NCBI GenBank assembly: GCA_024305405.1
Contig: JAKNDB010000067.1
Span: 124,001-188,000, forward strand
Length of the DNA: 64,000 nt
Direction of reading: 5' to 3'
DNA from: Dirofilaria immitis
Taxonomy: Eukaryota; Nematoda; Chromadorea; Rhabditida; Onchocercidae
In this document: positions 18,941-31,557 of the stretch, piece after piece
Position numbering within the stretch: the stretch's first letter is position 1
Layout of the letters: every line of letters begins with the position of its first letter
Translations under genes and position numbers: made by a program
The notes under the pieces: model-generated
Told to the model about the DNA's origin: nothing
Databases searched by the model: none
The model's input: only the letters and a program-made list of their open reading frames with translations

Positions 18941-20107
18941 ATGGTGAAACCGACAAGCGTTAAAGATGTTGATCAACATGAAATTGTACGCCAAATTGCG
19001 GGATTTTTGAAAAAAAGTGGCAAAGTAAGAGTGCCCGATTGGTCGGATGTTGTTAAATTGGGCCAAAATAAAGAATTAGCACCGATTGATAGCGATTGGT
19101 ATTACATCCGAACAGCTAGCATTGCTCGTCGTTTGTACATTCGTTCACCTACTGGTAAAAGCTTAATGTGATTTTCACTGTTACTTTATTGTAGTAGACT
19201 GCATATTTATTCGTCATTTCACATTTATTGTTGTGTTACTATCAAGAATGGCTCATATGGAATGGTTAGATGATTCTTTTAATCGGAGATTTATTATATA
19301 TTTTATCATATTTACTGTTGGAAATTATGAGTATAGATTTAATATATTTAGCTCAGTTATTCCTCTTATAATTATGTGAGAAAAAACGGATAATAACTTC
19401 AGGCTAATACCAAGAAACGAAACGCCGAAAATTGATGGAATAGTTTAAATACCGTTTAGGTGTTGGTGCACTGAGACGAGTATATGGTGGTAATAAACGG
19501 CATGGTGTATCACCGAATCACTTTGTGAAATCATCCGGTACGGTCGTACGTAAAGCTCTGCAAACATTAGAGGCCATCAAGTGGGTAGAAAAAGATCCAG
19601 ACGGTAAAGGGCGCATATTGACGAAACAGGTTTATGATCAAATTTTGTCAGGATAATCATTAAATCTCGTTTAAATATATCTTATAGACTCTTATTAATT
19701 TTGCTCAAATTTTTAGCAAAACTGGAAATTATGAAGACACTTGAAACTCGATTTCTTCCATTTGCAAGTATTTTCGTAACTTTAGTGTTTAATATATGAT
19801 CAGTTTTGATCTATTTTCTACTTCAATATTGTTAAGTTAAGAAATTTTCTTTTTTATTATAAGGAATTGCAAAGACAATTCTTCTATGAATTTTTATTAC
19901 CGACTAGAAAATTTTTATTATCGATTTTTATTATTTTTAGAAAGAAAATCTTTGGTATTCATTTCATTTATCATTTTCAACGCCTTGTTATCAGTTGCAG
20001 TTTTAGTTACTAATTTTCAGTTTTATTTTTTATTTCAGGGTCGCAAAGATTTGGATCGTATTGCATCACAGCTGCGTCAGAATACAAAGCATTCATTCGA
20101 ATCGTAA
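18941..20107 (+). CDS. RPS19: Small-subunit ribosomal protein eS19
   Basis: Three exons, 18941-19154, 19460-19629 and 20039-20107, give 150 residues (human 145). Phases and splice sites are clean. The protein matches RPS19 along its whole length: [97 protein letters not shown] and [12 protein letters not shown]. eS19 is required for 18S rRNA maturation and for 40S assembly. Unlike most genes around it there is no frame break. It is divergent from NDUFA13. Confidence 0.97.
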
Positions 20108-20975
20108 ATTTGTAGAGATTTTAATGAAGAAAGAATTTTTTGAAGAATATTGAAATGATCTTATTTAGAAAGATATCTTGAAAATACTGAAAATTTGTTT
20201 TATTTGTCATGAACCGATAATTTTATGAACCGTCCTTTTTGTTATTATTATTGTTGCTATTTTTGCACCAGTGAATTACGAGAAACTTCATCATTCAAAA
20301 ATTTATTGATATTGGAAGCAAGTTTTTGAATTCAAGAATTATTTTGCAAGAATTAAAGCTTGATAATCTTGGATTCTGTAAATGTTTCATGAAGTAATGG
20401 AAACTTCTTTATAATCTCATCGAAAATCATAATTATATGTAAATTTATGTAAATGTAAGTGGGGCAATAAAAATACGATGAAATCATAATTTTCCTGTAT
20501 TGCGGAAAATTTTTTACCAATATTTCAAGATATGAAGCGAGAATCACTAGTATATTAGCGGCTATGACAGACAAGGAACCGCTATCTTTTTTTAATATCT
20601 GGGTTTTTTTCCAGGAAGTCTTCAATCAAAAATATCAGCATTTCCCAGTGATGTAAGACATTTGAAGTTACGAGCAAATGTTTTATTCAATGTTTTCTTA
20701 TTACACCCTTCAGAGATTTTAAACTTTGTAGAAACCCCTAATAGTTTGTTCATTCACATTATTCACGTGATGTTGAATGTATTCGGACGTATCATATTTA
20801 ATAACGTCATGCTGCAATATTTTTGAACCGGTTTTTTGAAACAAGTACTATTGTCGAGATGAATATTTCTTCCAGATATTATAGTTGCAATGTGATAAAA
20901 AGTAAATTCAGGTTCTCTGCATAATTTCAAAGGTACACGATTATGGTAGTATTGATATCACCAAATTAAAAAAGG
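20108..20975. other. Spacer between RPS19 and WDR11
   Basis: About 870 bases, AT-rich, no recognisable exon. It should hold the RPS19 3' UTR and the WDR11 promoter. Confidence 0.5.
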
Positions 20976-23900
20976 ATGTTAGCGATTACATTACCTGGTT
21001 CTTTGCATCCCAGCAATAAGGATGCGTTCTCGTGGTAAGTTCGAAATAATTTTTATATTGCATGAAAAGAAATACTTACTTCTTCATTGATATTCAAATT
21101 TTTATACTTTCATTTTCTTTACGGAAATTAACCTATTAATTACAAGGTTGATAAGTATTCAAAGTTACGATGACACTAAGCAGAAAACATTAAATTGTAG
21201 TATTAAATTTATCGTACTCTTAAGTAAGTTCTAGTTTCTTCTTTTTTTCGAAAAGATAATTTTGTGAAATTTTTTAATTCTTTAGTTTAAAGCAATTTGA
21301 AGCTAGCAGTTTAGTCGTCTCAGATGATGATAGACAATGTCTGAAATTTTTTTCCAAAATGCAATAATCTGTTTAAATTCTTAAACTGAAGATACAGAAA
21401 AATTTGGAAGTTTAGAATTTGAAATGTTATACTATTATAAATGTGGAATTATCAGATTTCGAGAAGGACTGATTGAATTGATGAATAAATTTCCAATAAT
21501 AGTATTTGTGCAATTTTTAACATGTTTCATCCTGCATCTTCAGGAATGAAAAAGGTCTGCTAGTGTACGGAGCTCATTGTATGCTTGTTGTAGTTGATGT
21601 ACTTCGTAATAAAATTATCCAAACTCTTGAGCGGCATACTTCAGCTATTACACATGTGAGTTTTTTTTTTTTTCAGAAATGTCACCCTAATAAGAAGCCG
21701 TATTTACTATCCATTATGAGCTCTTTGCTAACACACTTTTTTTTCTAGACTTTTTCTTGAATTGGATTACCATTCGTTAAAGCAAAGAAGATTTTACTAT
21801 AATTATTAAATTTATCATATAATATACTGTAATATAGAATAAAACACTGTAATATAGAAGGGACTGTTAGGAAAGGTTTTGTTGCGATATATCATCTTTA
21901 TCCGTTATCTGTAAAGCATCGTTTGAAATCTAATAGTTTTGAATAAATCTATAATGATGAATAAAATAAATTTAAATTCGAATTTTCAGATTTTGACATC
22001 AGAAATACTTGCAGATTTGCTGCTCATCAGAAGAAGAAGTGGGTTTTTCGGCCGAAGTACGATTACGCTGTGCATCTGCTGATGTTGGTGGCACAGTAGT
22101 TGTATGGGATATTGTGGAGGGTACCGAACTATCATCTTTTCTATCCCGAATAGTAAAGTTTTGAGTGAGTTCTCACTTTCTTTGCCAAGAAGTATTATAT
22201 TTTTTTACTGAAATTATTACCTATTCTTAATACTCATAATTTCTTAAGGAAATTGAAATCATGATATGCATGAGGATTGTGACAATATTATTTTGCTAAA
22301 ATGAGTTTTAAACACTGTTTTTGATATTCTGTGTGGAATCAAGTATGGAATTTAGGCCAAGTAAACAAGGCGTTGTTTACCATTTATTGCTGGTCACAGA
22401 AAAACTGGTGTTCATTCTATGCTGTTTAACCTCTTTCCACTACTAAAGTTTTCAGGTCTTGCTTGGTTCCCTTGGGAAGATACAAGCCGTGATTTCCTTC
22501 TGGTATTACATTCCCGAATAACTTAACATTGTGGAATATAATAACTGGGGATCGAATTTGGAATGTTATGTATTCGCAAACCTTTAGCGGTTTTTCAATT
22601 GATCCATTTGATTCACGCAATATTACTTGTTAGTGCAATTTGCTTTGCATAAATTTCATACGATTAAATTTGCGAATTAGTTGGAATAAGATGAAAAAAA
22701 TTTTTTAGTTTTCCTTAGCAAAATGGTTATTCATTTAATAGGTATTTGAGCTATTATTTTCAGTTATAATTTGGTTTTTTGACTTCGTTTCTCATTCTTT
22801 CATTTATTTTTTTCTTTAAGATGCATAATATATGTTTCAAAATACTAAAAAGTTTTTCTTATCGCTGATTTTTTTCTTAAAATTGTTCCATAATAGATCG
22901 AAACGATTGATTTGCAGTTAGTCTAGTCAATGTTGGTTCTTTAATGTTCGTTGATAATGTTTTACTCCATAAAGCACCATCAGGAAAAGGTACTTTGCTA
23001 TTATTATTCAATACTGTATCAGCTGCAACGCCGATTATACAAATTGAATATCACAATGCTTTTCCAAATATCCTTTTGCAGCAACTCAAAATGAGGTTTC
23101 TTTTATATTTTCTTCAATTATTGTTTATTATATATTGTTTATTAAATGTTTCTTAACAACTTAAATAGCCGTTTAGAATGATACTTTTGTAAGACGAAAG
23201 TTAAAAGCAAAAATAAGTGCTGAGGAGGGGAAAGGATGAGAAAGAAGGAGGATAGAAAGAGAGGAAGGGAGAACTAAAGAAATGAAATTTGTTAGAATTT
23301 TACTACAAGACAAGTTACAATCGTAGTACAATTCCTTTCTATGCTTTTCGAAATTCTTCTTCAATAGAATAACGAAATGTTTTGAATCTGTCAATTAAAT
23401 GAAAAGTGTGAGGGCTATCTTGATTTTACTGAGAGATCGATATACGTTTATGCCACCTATAATTAATTCAGTAAGAGATGTTGCTTATATTAAATGACAA
23501 AATGTTCATTTTCACAAGACTATAATTCTAGTTGTTGATAAATTTCTCTGTAATTTGTGGCCTATGAAAGTATAAATTATATAGGTCATTATTTTAATCG
23601 TTGTTTTAGATTGTGTGTATTGAAGTGGAATGTTGTTGCATTATTTGGCGACACTTATGTCAGGCACCATTACTGCGCCTGATGACCTGTAGTGAACGTG
23701 ATATTATCGTAACTGTACATTCTAATGGTATTATTGAATGGAGGGCTTGCAGCATAGCGGAGGATGAGAAAGGCAAAACAATACTAAATTATGAATTGTT
23801 ATATTCTGGTGAAACACAACGACAAACACATCATTGCCGAATATCCGCTGCAGCATTATGTCCTATCACACAAACTACCATTGCTTTATTATATAATTCA

Positions 23901-26900
23901 GGGAATATTTCGATTTATCAGTTAGTAAGTAAATTTTTTTTTAATTTTGATTGTCTTTAATGTATATATAGTAACAAACTTTCTTCTGGTAAGTACATTT
24001 ACTTAGAAATTTTATTCAGATAAATTATGGTAAATTTTGATGAAATCAAAGGAATATTCAACATAATATGTCATAATTTCCAAGTTTTCAAATTTTCATA
24101 GTTCAACTAACTTCTGTTTATGAAATCTTTTTACGATGTTTTTAGTCATTTATTGTTTGCCTTGCATTTATTTATTTATTTGTGTTTGTACTATCAAAAT
24201 TAAAATTATGATATAATTTTATCGCAATTTAAAATAGTGAAAATTTTTTTCATCAGATTTTCTGATTTATAGAGCTTGAAAGAAGATGATATTATATTGC
24301 CTTACCGAGCATGCTATATTACGGATATAATTAATATTGATGAAAATTTGTGTTGTTTAGTAAATGGTCACTTGAGGTAAATGATATTTTGTTTATCGTT
24401 TTATAGTCACGTTGTTCCTTTCATCTTAATTAATATACCTAATTCAGGATGTCAAATATAGCACAAATGTTTTCACTGGGTCAAGGAGTAACGACGGTAC
24501 GCATGCAACCAGAATATATTGAGGAAGAAAGTAAAGTAATGCAGTTAGCTGCCGTGGGTAATAATCAGGGAATCGTACGATTGGTAGACATTTCAGCTGG
24601 AACTATCTTCCGAGAACTGCATATTCATACGTGCCCTATTAAGTAACATCATAATTTTATGTATTATAGTACTCAGTTATACTTAGTCTATATTGTTTTC
24701 AAAATTTATTTGATAAATTTGTTCATTATTTAGCAGTTCTAGAATTTGTTCGGCTCGGTATCGTGTTATCGATCTTTTCTTTATTAGGCATAGGACATTG
24801 ATATATTTACTTTTTCATTTTCAGAACTTACATTTAGTTAACGTGTTTTATCATACACATTAAAAACTGTATTTAACATTCTCATTTCAAATTACAGCGT
24901 GTAATATTCCCTATATTTAATTATATTTTCACTACTTTCATATGCTATATGACTTAGAAATTTTTTTATGCGAAATTTTATAATTTCTAGAGAATAAAAA
25001 GAAACTAAAATCGTTACAGATGTATAGATTGGTGTGGACCGCATAAGCTTATCTCGGCTGCATATGTTCATTCTTTGAGCACATCATCATTGGTCAAAAA
25101 TGACATTTTCATTACAGATATTCGAACAGGTATAATATTTTAATGCTTTCTCTCTAATTTCAGTCTTTCTATTCATCAGAACTTACGAATAGCATTTATA
25201 ACATTTTTTTTTGCAGGTGAAGGTAAGAGATTGCGACCAGAAGTAGAAGAGACATCTGTTGAAATGTTACGAGTATCGTTTTATCGGTAAACTGATTTTT
25301 ATTTGCTTGAATTTTACTGCGTATTATCATCATTCGGTCAGGCTATATTCCATCCCTCTGTTTTTTATTTTTCTTCTCTTGAAAGGCATTTGCTAAGGCA
25401 ACAGGGATTTTAATTCTTCCACTGATTTAGATCGTTCTATTTTATATTGTCTTTAACTAACTGTCCTAAATTTGTCGTATATCACGTGGAGGATATATTA
25501 GAGCTATATATATCTAGTTCCCAGAAATGTAACAACTAGTATTCCATGTTTAGTTGCTATGTTGCGATTGGCTTCCGTAATGAGCCCTTGGAAATTTGGC
25601 ACTTGAAATCAATGCGTTTATTAAGAAGAATGTCTCGATCATGCCCTGTTATTGTTGATATGGTACTTTCTTCTTATTCTTTTGTTAGAAGTTTTAATTA
25701 AATTTATTTCAACTTCTAAATTTGAAGTTTTCAGTTCTTAAGATCCTAATATTAAATCTTTAGAATTTTTCTATTTTCATGCTTGGTCTGGAAAGCATCA
25801 TGCGGCGAAGCAGATCTCACATGGAAATGATCCTGTCTTTCGAGAGAATCTTGTTGTTTTAGATGAAGAATGCCATTTGTACCATGTAGTTGTAAAAGGC
25901 TTACACGTAAGAGATGGAAAGAAGTAAATTCACAGGTATAAATATAGCTGCATTTGTATGGTGTCATTTCGAATGCAGAAAAGGCTATGTAGCTGGGAGG
26001 TCATTTCAAAATTCGTCTAGGACATGATCCTAACTGAAGATTCAATATACATATTTGATGAGTTATTTATACCTTTGCAATCAAATCGTTTATTGATCTA
26101 CTTATTGACTTCAGGAGTTTTTATTTCAGTGGTAATGACTTTAAGGAAAGAAAATGAAGTATAAAAGTGAAAAATCTAAAACTTGTAATTTTCTGGCCTT
26201 AGCGCTTTTCTGAAAAATTTGATATTTAGTGGAAGAGTGGTGCTGCAGTGAAATGTTTGGTATGGAAAGATGATTTATTGGCAATGGGCGATGCTTGGGG
26301 CCGTTTAGGTGTATGGGATTTAGGAAGACGACAATGTCATCAAACACGTAGCACTTCAAGAGGACCAATCTTGAAACTTGTTTTTCACGAATTCCTGATG
26401 ATCATACGCTTGCAGTGCTACACCGACATACTGTCGTTTTGTGGGATTCTGAACAGCTTCTTGTACTTCAAGTATATATTACATCAGATTAAATCCGATG
26501 AAAAGTTCTTTTAGTGTATTTTTCAAAAGGATGCTAATTAAATTTTAGAATTTTTAAATTTTAATTATTGATCGATTTTGATTTATGGTATTTATGAGGA
26601 TTTTTTTCATAGGAATTTTATTCTCCTGTTTTGATATAACTTCATTTTGGACCTCTAAACTGATCACTGTTTCTTTATAATTTAGTTTGGTTATGACAGG
26701 TGATGAATTCGTTGCGTTTAGAACAAAATATATGCTTTTTTCAAATTAATGTCTGATTTTTTTCTTGTGTTGAATTTGTGTCTATAAATTCTTACAAACT
26801 TATCTTTGATAATGATTATTATATAATTGTGAGTTGGGTTGTATTCAGCTATTATCTTTATTAATGTCAACTTTCTCTACTCGAGCAGTATTCGTTTTTC

Positions 26901-28914
26901 AGCAGTGCAATACTATTGATATGTCAATTTCATTTTGGATATTGATCTACACGGCACTTGTCCTTTAGTAGTTTGTTCGGATAATTCTTTGCGTTGTCTT
27001 CCGCTTGTTACTTCAGAAGTTCGTCGCCATTCAGGTTTAAAACTTCAAATTCTGTAAGATCACGGATTCCTTACTTTTTGAATCATTCTTTTCTTATCTC
27101 TGCTGGACCAGTTATTGATAAGTATTTTAGAATTACATTAAAATCACTATAATGCGTTTATTGTTCCTATTGATATTATTATTTTGAATACTTTACAGAA
27201 CTTCCTCTACTACTCGAAGTTGATTCCTCACAGCTTTTAACAACGGTTTTGAATAATGATTCGAAAGTTATGCTTTTGCATGAACTTTCGAGATTGAATG
27301 ATAGGATTCCATTTGATGATAATAATCTCCATCGTTATCCTATCGTACATCGACTTTTTGGCGAACGATGGTTGTATGACTTATGGTCAGTTGTGATATC
27401 TACACTTCAGGATACACTACTTTCTTCGCGATTGCAAATATTTTGGAGTCCATTCTACTTAAAAGTATCATTTTTTGGTGTATGATACAATGTTTTCTTT
27501 TTTTTCATCCTTCTTTATTTACGCTGAATGTTTAATATGTTTCAGCGAAGAGTAGAACAGCTTCTTGCATGTCTGATGAGTTTATCGGATTTGAATTCTG
27601 CTCAAGTTGAAATTTTGGTTCATCTTGCCGTTGTTCTACAAAAGGTTAGCTATTTGATTTTTGTTTGATTTTATTGGAACTTAAAGGGTTCCTCTTTTTT
27701 GAATTTTTGATAAATTTTTCAAAGAGATATCTTTTCAAGCGTGATTGGGCGATGCAATTATTACTTGGTTCACATGAAGAATGTCGTACTAGCGCTTTAC
27801 GAGCTTGTCTTCTTGCTTCGGATGTAACTTCGGAAGGAGCTCGAAGTATTATCAAACTTGTTGCAACCAATCTTATTGCAAATGAATGCATGACAGGTGA
27901 TGAAGATTTCTTTGTTCTTAGAATATATGAATAAATTTAAATCTTGCTATTATAACTATTCGTATTCTTTGCTATCTCTCAGGTAATATTCCCTTGTTAT
28001 AACGGAATTATTTTGCTTTGCATAAGATCGGGTTGCAGATGGTGTGCAAATGTTATTTTTGATTGGACATGGCGATGATGCTTGTCGTTATCTACAGGCT
28101 CACGGCTTCTGGAGCAAAAGTTTTCATTTTGCTAAGGTGATTATCCCACACTATCAAATTTAACGAAGTTTTCTTAAAAATCCTTACATGCATGATTATA
28201 GGAAAGCAACTATTAGAACTGGAAAAAAGGAATTTTTAAGATTGTTCCTTATTACAGTACTCTTGATATTTGCACTTTTTTTCGTAAAAATTGATTATAA
28301 CCACGAAAATGACTTATTGGCAATGACTTGGACAGATAAAAAAGTGTTTATGAAAACTTTTGATTCAATAATGAATCTTCACCTTGATTCTAATTATGAT
28401 ATTTAATGAGCGGGATTTTCTAAAAACAAGTAAAGTATGACGGAATAAAATCTAATAATTTTTTTAAAAATTTCAGTGAAATTAGTAAAACTTTCAAAAT
28501 TTAAATTATTTCAGCTTGGTTTCGATGATTGGAAAGATGTCGGTAACAAGTGGGTTGAACATTTAACAGCATTAAAATCACAAAAGGCAAGCTGTAATTG
28601 GATTAATTTGATCTTCTTTGTTCAGTTTTAGTTTCCACTGCTTCCAATATCATCTTTATGCATTTTAGAATTTATGTTCTTTGTTGGCTGCAAATATTGG
28701 AGATTGGAACCGACTATCGACACTTTTAATGCAAAATTCGAAGGTAGCAGTTGCACGGCATTTGCTTAAAACAGTAGAGGAACGATCTATTTTGTTGCAT
28801 ATCGTCCACCTGCAGAATCAGCGGATGGTATTCGAGAAGTTGTATCCCAAACTTCTTATCCATAGTATCCACACTGTTAATGAATTCGGGAATGTTTCAA
28901 TAGCAGGAAAATAG
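20976..28914 (+). CDS. WDR11: WD-repeat protein 11
   Basis: I read 20 exons: 20976-21034, 21544-21655, 22015-22164, 22456-22628, 22918-23095, 23610-23924, 24273-24376, 24448-24642, 25020-25129, 25217-25286, 25554-25662, 25764-25906, 26230-26471, 26903-27053, 27199-27464, 27546-27644, 27725-27896, 28039-28136, 28515-28586 and 28669-28914, about 1,020 residues (human about 1,220). Matches to WDR11 include GLLVYGAHCMLVVVD, SADVGGTVVVWDI, IGFRNEPLEIWHLKSMRLLR, GDAWGRLGVWDL, ILDID, SIIKLVATNLIAN and DACRYLQAHG. There are two beta-propellers followed by a helical C-terminal half. WDR11 works with FAM91A1 in endosome-to-Golgi vesicle capture. Single-base frame breaks fall at runs near 22137, 22513, 23088, 25766, 26391 and 26925, and the join of exons 14 and 15 is also out of phase. 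The last intron is GC-AG. The C-terminus is shorter than in humans and its final frame is uncertain. Confidence 0.88.
28587..28668 (+). other. GC-AG intron in WDR11
   Basis: Exon 19 ends ...LKSQK at 28586 and exon 20 resumes NLCSLLAANIGDW at 28669 in phase 0. The intron begins GCAAGC and ends TTTTAG. The nearby GT (in AAGCTGTAAT) would give a stop at the join, so the GC donor is preferred. Confidence 0.65.
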
Positions 28915-29921
28915 GTGTAAAGAGTTATACAAGAATTGAGTAAAAGAAATGCAAATTATTATAGAGATCGTTAATAGTATTGTATCAGTTCTAAGATAAT
29001 ATTTTAATAGATTAGCTTTGTTGCAATTAATTTTTGTCAAGATGTAAATGTTCAATAAGTGATATCATAAAGGCAATAATGATTAGAAGGCCCTCTTGAT
29101 ATATTTAAAACTATATTTTTCTTTTTTCTTCTTGTGGGAAAGCATGTATTTGATAATTTTTGATAACTGCTAATAGCTGTATCATATCTCTTATCGCTTG
29201 ACATATTGAAAAAATCTAAAAATGGACACTAATTTTTAATTTTTACTTTAGTTTTCAAATTTTAAGCAAAGAAAAATTGATATGATTTGGCGAAAAACTT
29301 AATATGACCTAGAAACGAACTGAACATGGGATGGTCAGCATAAAAGAAGTTATAAGTTTCTAGATTGTATTAATTAGGCAAAAATTATACTGAAGAAAAA
29401 TACATTTAGATGATAATCAGAATAATACCTGTAGCATTAATTAAATCATTATAAAAATAACTAAACAACAGAGAAATAAAGTTACAATATTTTACAAAGT
29501 TTATATTGTATTTTATAAATATGTAATACATTACTTTTTTTTCTTTTGCATCCACTAATAATTACCATTGTGTTTTTAATTCTATAAAATAAAAATTAAA
29601 TGGTTACATAATTTAAAGAGAATTTTTCTTTTACTTTCATTACAAAAGAAATTTTACGAATTAAAATTTATTGCAGCATTCTAAATGTTAGGAAGGATGA
29701 GGAAAAAAATTCTACATATTATCTTCCTTTTGATATATAAAGGATAAGTAATATTTCCTCGCCTTCTTTTCGCTTCTTATTGAATTTATTTTTTCTAATC
29801 ACATTAGATTAGATGCTGGAATATTAATCTAAATGATGGATGATGATTTATTTATTATTTATAGGCTGTAAAGAAATCGTAATTTTAGCATGTGATTATG
29901 ATTTCTTACTACAGTTATAGT

Positions 29922-29937
29922 TTTTGTATATATATAT

Positions 29938-29971
<34 letters not shown>

Positions 29972-29972
29972 T
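29922..29972. repeat. (TA)n(GATA)n microsatellite
   Basis: A TA run passes into about eight GATA units. A second GATA tract lies at 35304-35346. Confidence 0.9.
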
Positions 29973-30651
29973 TCTAGAGTGTATACAATACTCATCACCC
30001 ATCATTTGGATTAATCTGTCTAATCTTATGTGATTAGAAGATATATTTATATATTATATCAATATTTTATGTTTGACCCATATATCCTTCGAAATATTAA
30101 AAAGAAAAATCTTCAGTATTACCACCGTGAAAAGTTTTATATTTCTCACTTTCTCTTACAAATTAGATAAAATTGCTAGTGCATGAGAATTCCACTGAAG
30201 TTTTAGCTAAAATTTTAAATAAATATACGATCCATTAATATTATTAGATAAGCAATATTACTATAAATAGATGACAGATATTATGTGGAAATAAATTGAC
30301 ATGATTATTCATTTATTTAATTATCAGTAACATAAATTCATCCATCTAACATAATTATTCATTTAATTATCAGTAAAAGCAAATGAAAGAATTATTTTAC
30401 TATATATATATTGATGTACCAGAATAATAATAAATTGTATAATAATACATTCTACAACAATAACATTGTTTATTTACATAATATATTAACATTTATCACT
30501 CCAAACATTCCCTATATTAAATAGATAAGCAAAAAAAAATTATTGAGCAAATGATATGCTAGAAAAATTACTATTAAATTATATTTATCTGTCAAATTTT
30601 CTCTTTTCATTGTTTTTATAATCATCATGGTTACTTTTTGCATGAACGAAT

Positions 30652-30685
30652 TTATTTATCTTATCATTTATGATAAGATAAATAA
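30652..30685. repeat. Perfect 15-bp inverted repeat, GATA-type core
   Basis: Arms 30652-30666 and 30671-30685 are exact reverse complements around a 4-base loop. Each arm contains TTATCTTATC or its complement, that is, two WGATAR-like sites per arm. It could be a hairpin or a clustered GATA-factor target; both are inference. Confidence 0.6.
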
Positions 30686-31557
30686 TTTAATTAAACATTT
30701 CATAATAATAAATTTATCTAAGTAACTCAACATTTATTATATTTTAGATTATTATTTATTAAATAAACAAAATGAACAAAGGCTTATATTGTTATGCATC
30801 ATGTAATTGTATCATGTTATATTATAGATTTACAACTTGAATTTTTAAAGAAATATTTTAAAAATATATTTTGCTAAAGAATTGTTTAATTGATAATTTA
30901 CTTTAATTCAGTAAGATATTAAAGATGAAAAGTATATAATATATGTCAAACAAATATATTGATAACTTAAAATGGCCTAAAAATTTTAATAAATCTTATT
31001 TAATTAATTTGTCTATCATTTATTATAGATTTTTGATCATTTAGCTATTTCTAAATTTTTACTCTAATTAAATTTTGGTGCAAAAAAAGAAATAAAAAAA
31101 TGCATAATAGATCTGTAAATGGAAACTAATCTTGCAGCAATAAGAAAAAGTATTGAATTCGTAAAATTGTAGTAACAATGTCAAAGGTTATTTATATATC
31201 CGTATGTAGTGGTCAGTTTTTATAGTCGGTTTCTAAATTCATATTCGATCCAGATATGATCAAAACATTCAGCAATCTTCCAAATTAAATTATTGATAAT
31301 AATATGTTTGTAAATATATATAGCCAGCTGGATTTAATCGATTTCTCGAATTTAAGATTAACGATTTCAATATTTTATAAATCTTAAATTGAAGTTTTAA
31401 TCAAAAGATTTGATTCATCGTATGTTATCATGAAATTTATTTCAATTATGATAACCTTAATATTTGATCAATAATGTTTGCTTTTTTCTAATCAAAACAA
31501 ATAATCTCGAATGATTAATTGTTTAGTTAGTTTTTGATTTATTATTGTCTGTTACAA

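Larger units (their letters stand above)
28915..31557. other. Long intergenic region, very AT-rich
   Basis: About 2.6 kb of extreme AT content between the 3' ends of WDR11 (+) and the PDI-like gene (-). It has a TA/GATA microsatellite at 29922-29972 and a perfect 15-bp hairpin at 30652-30685. No coding exon was recognised. Confidence 0.6.
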
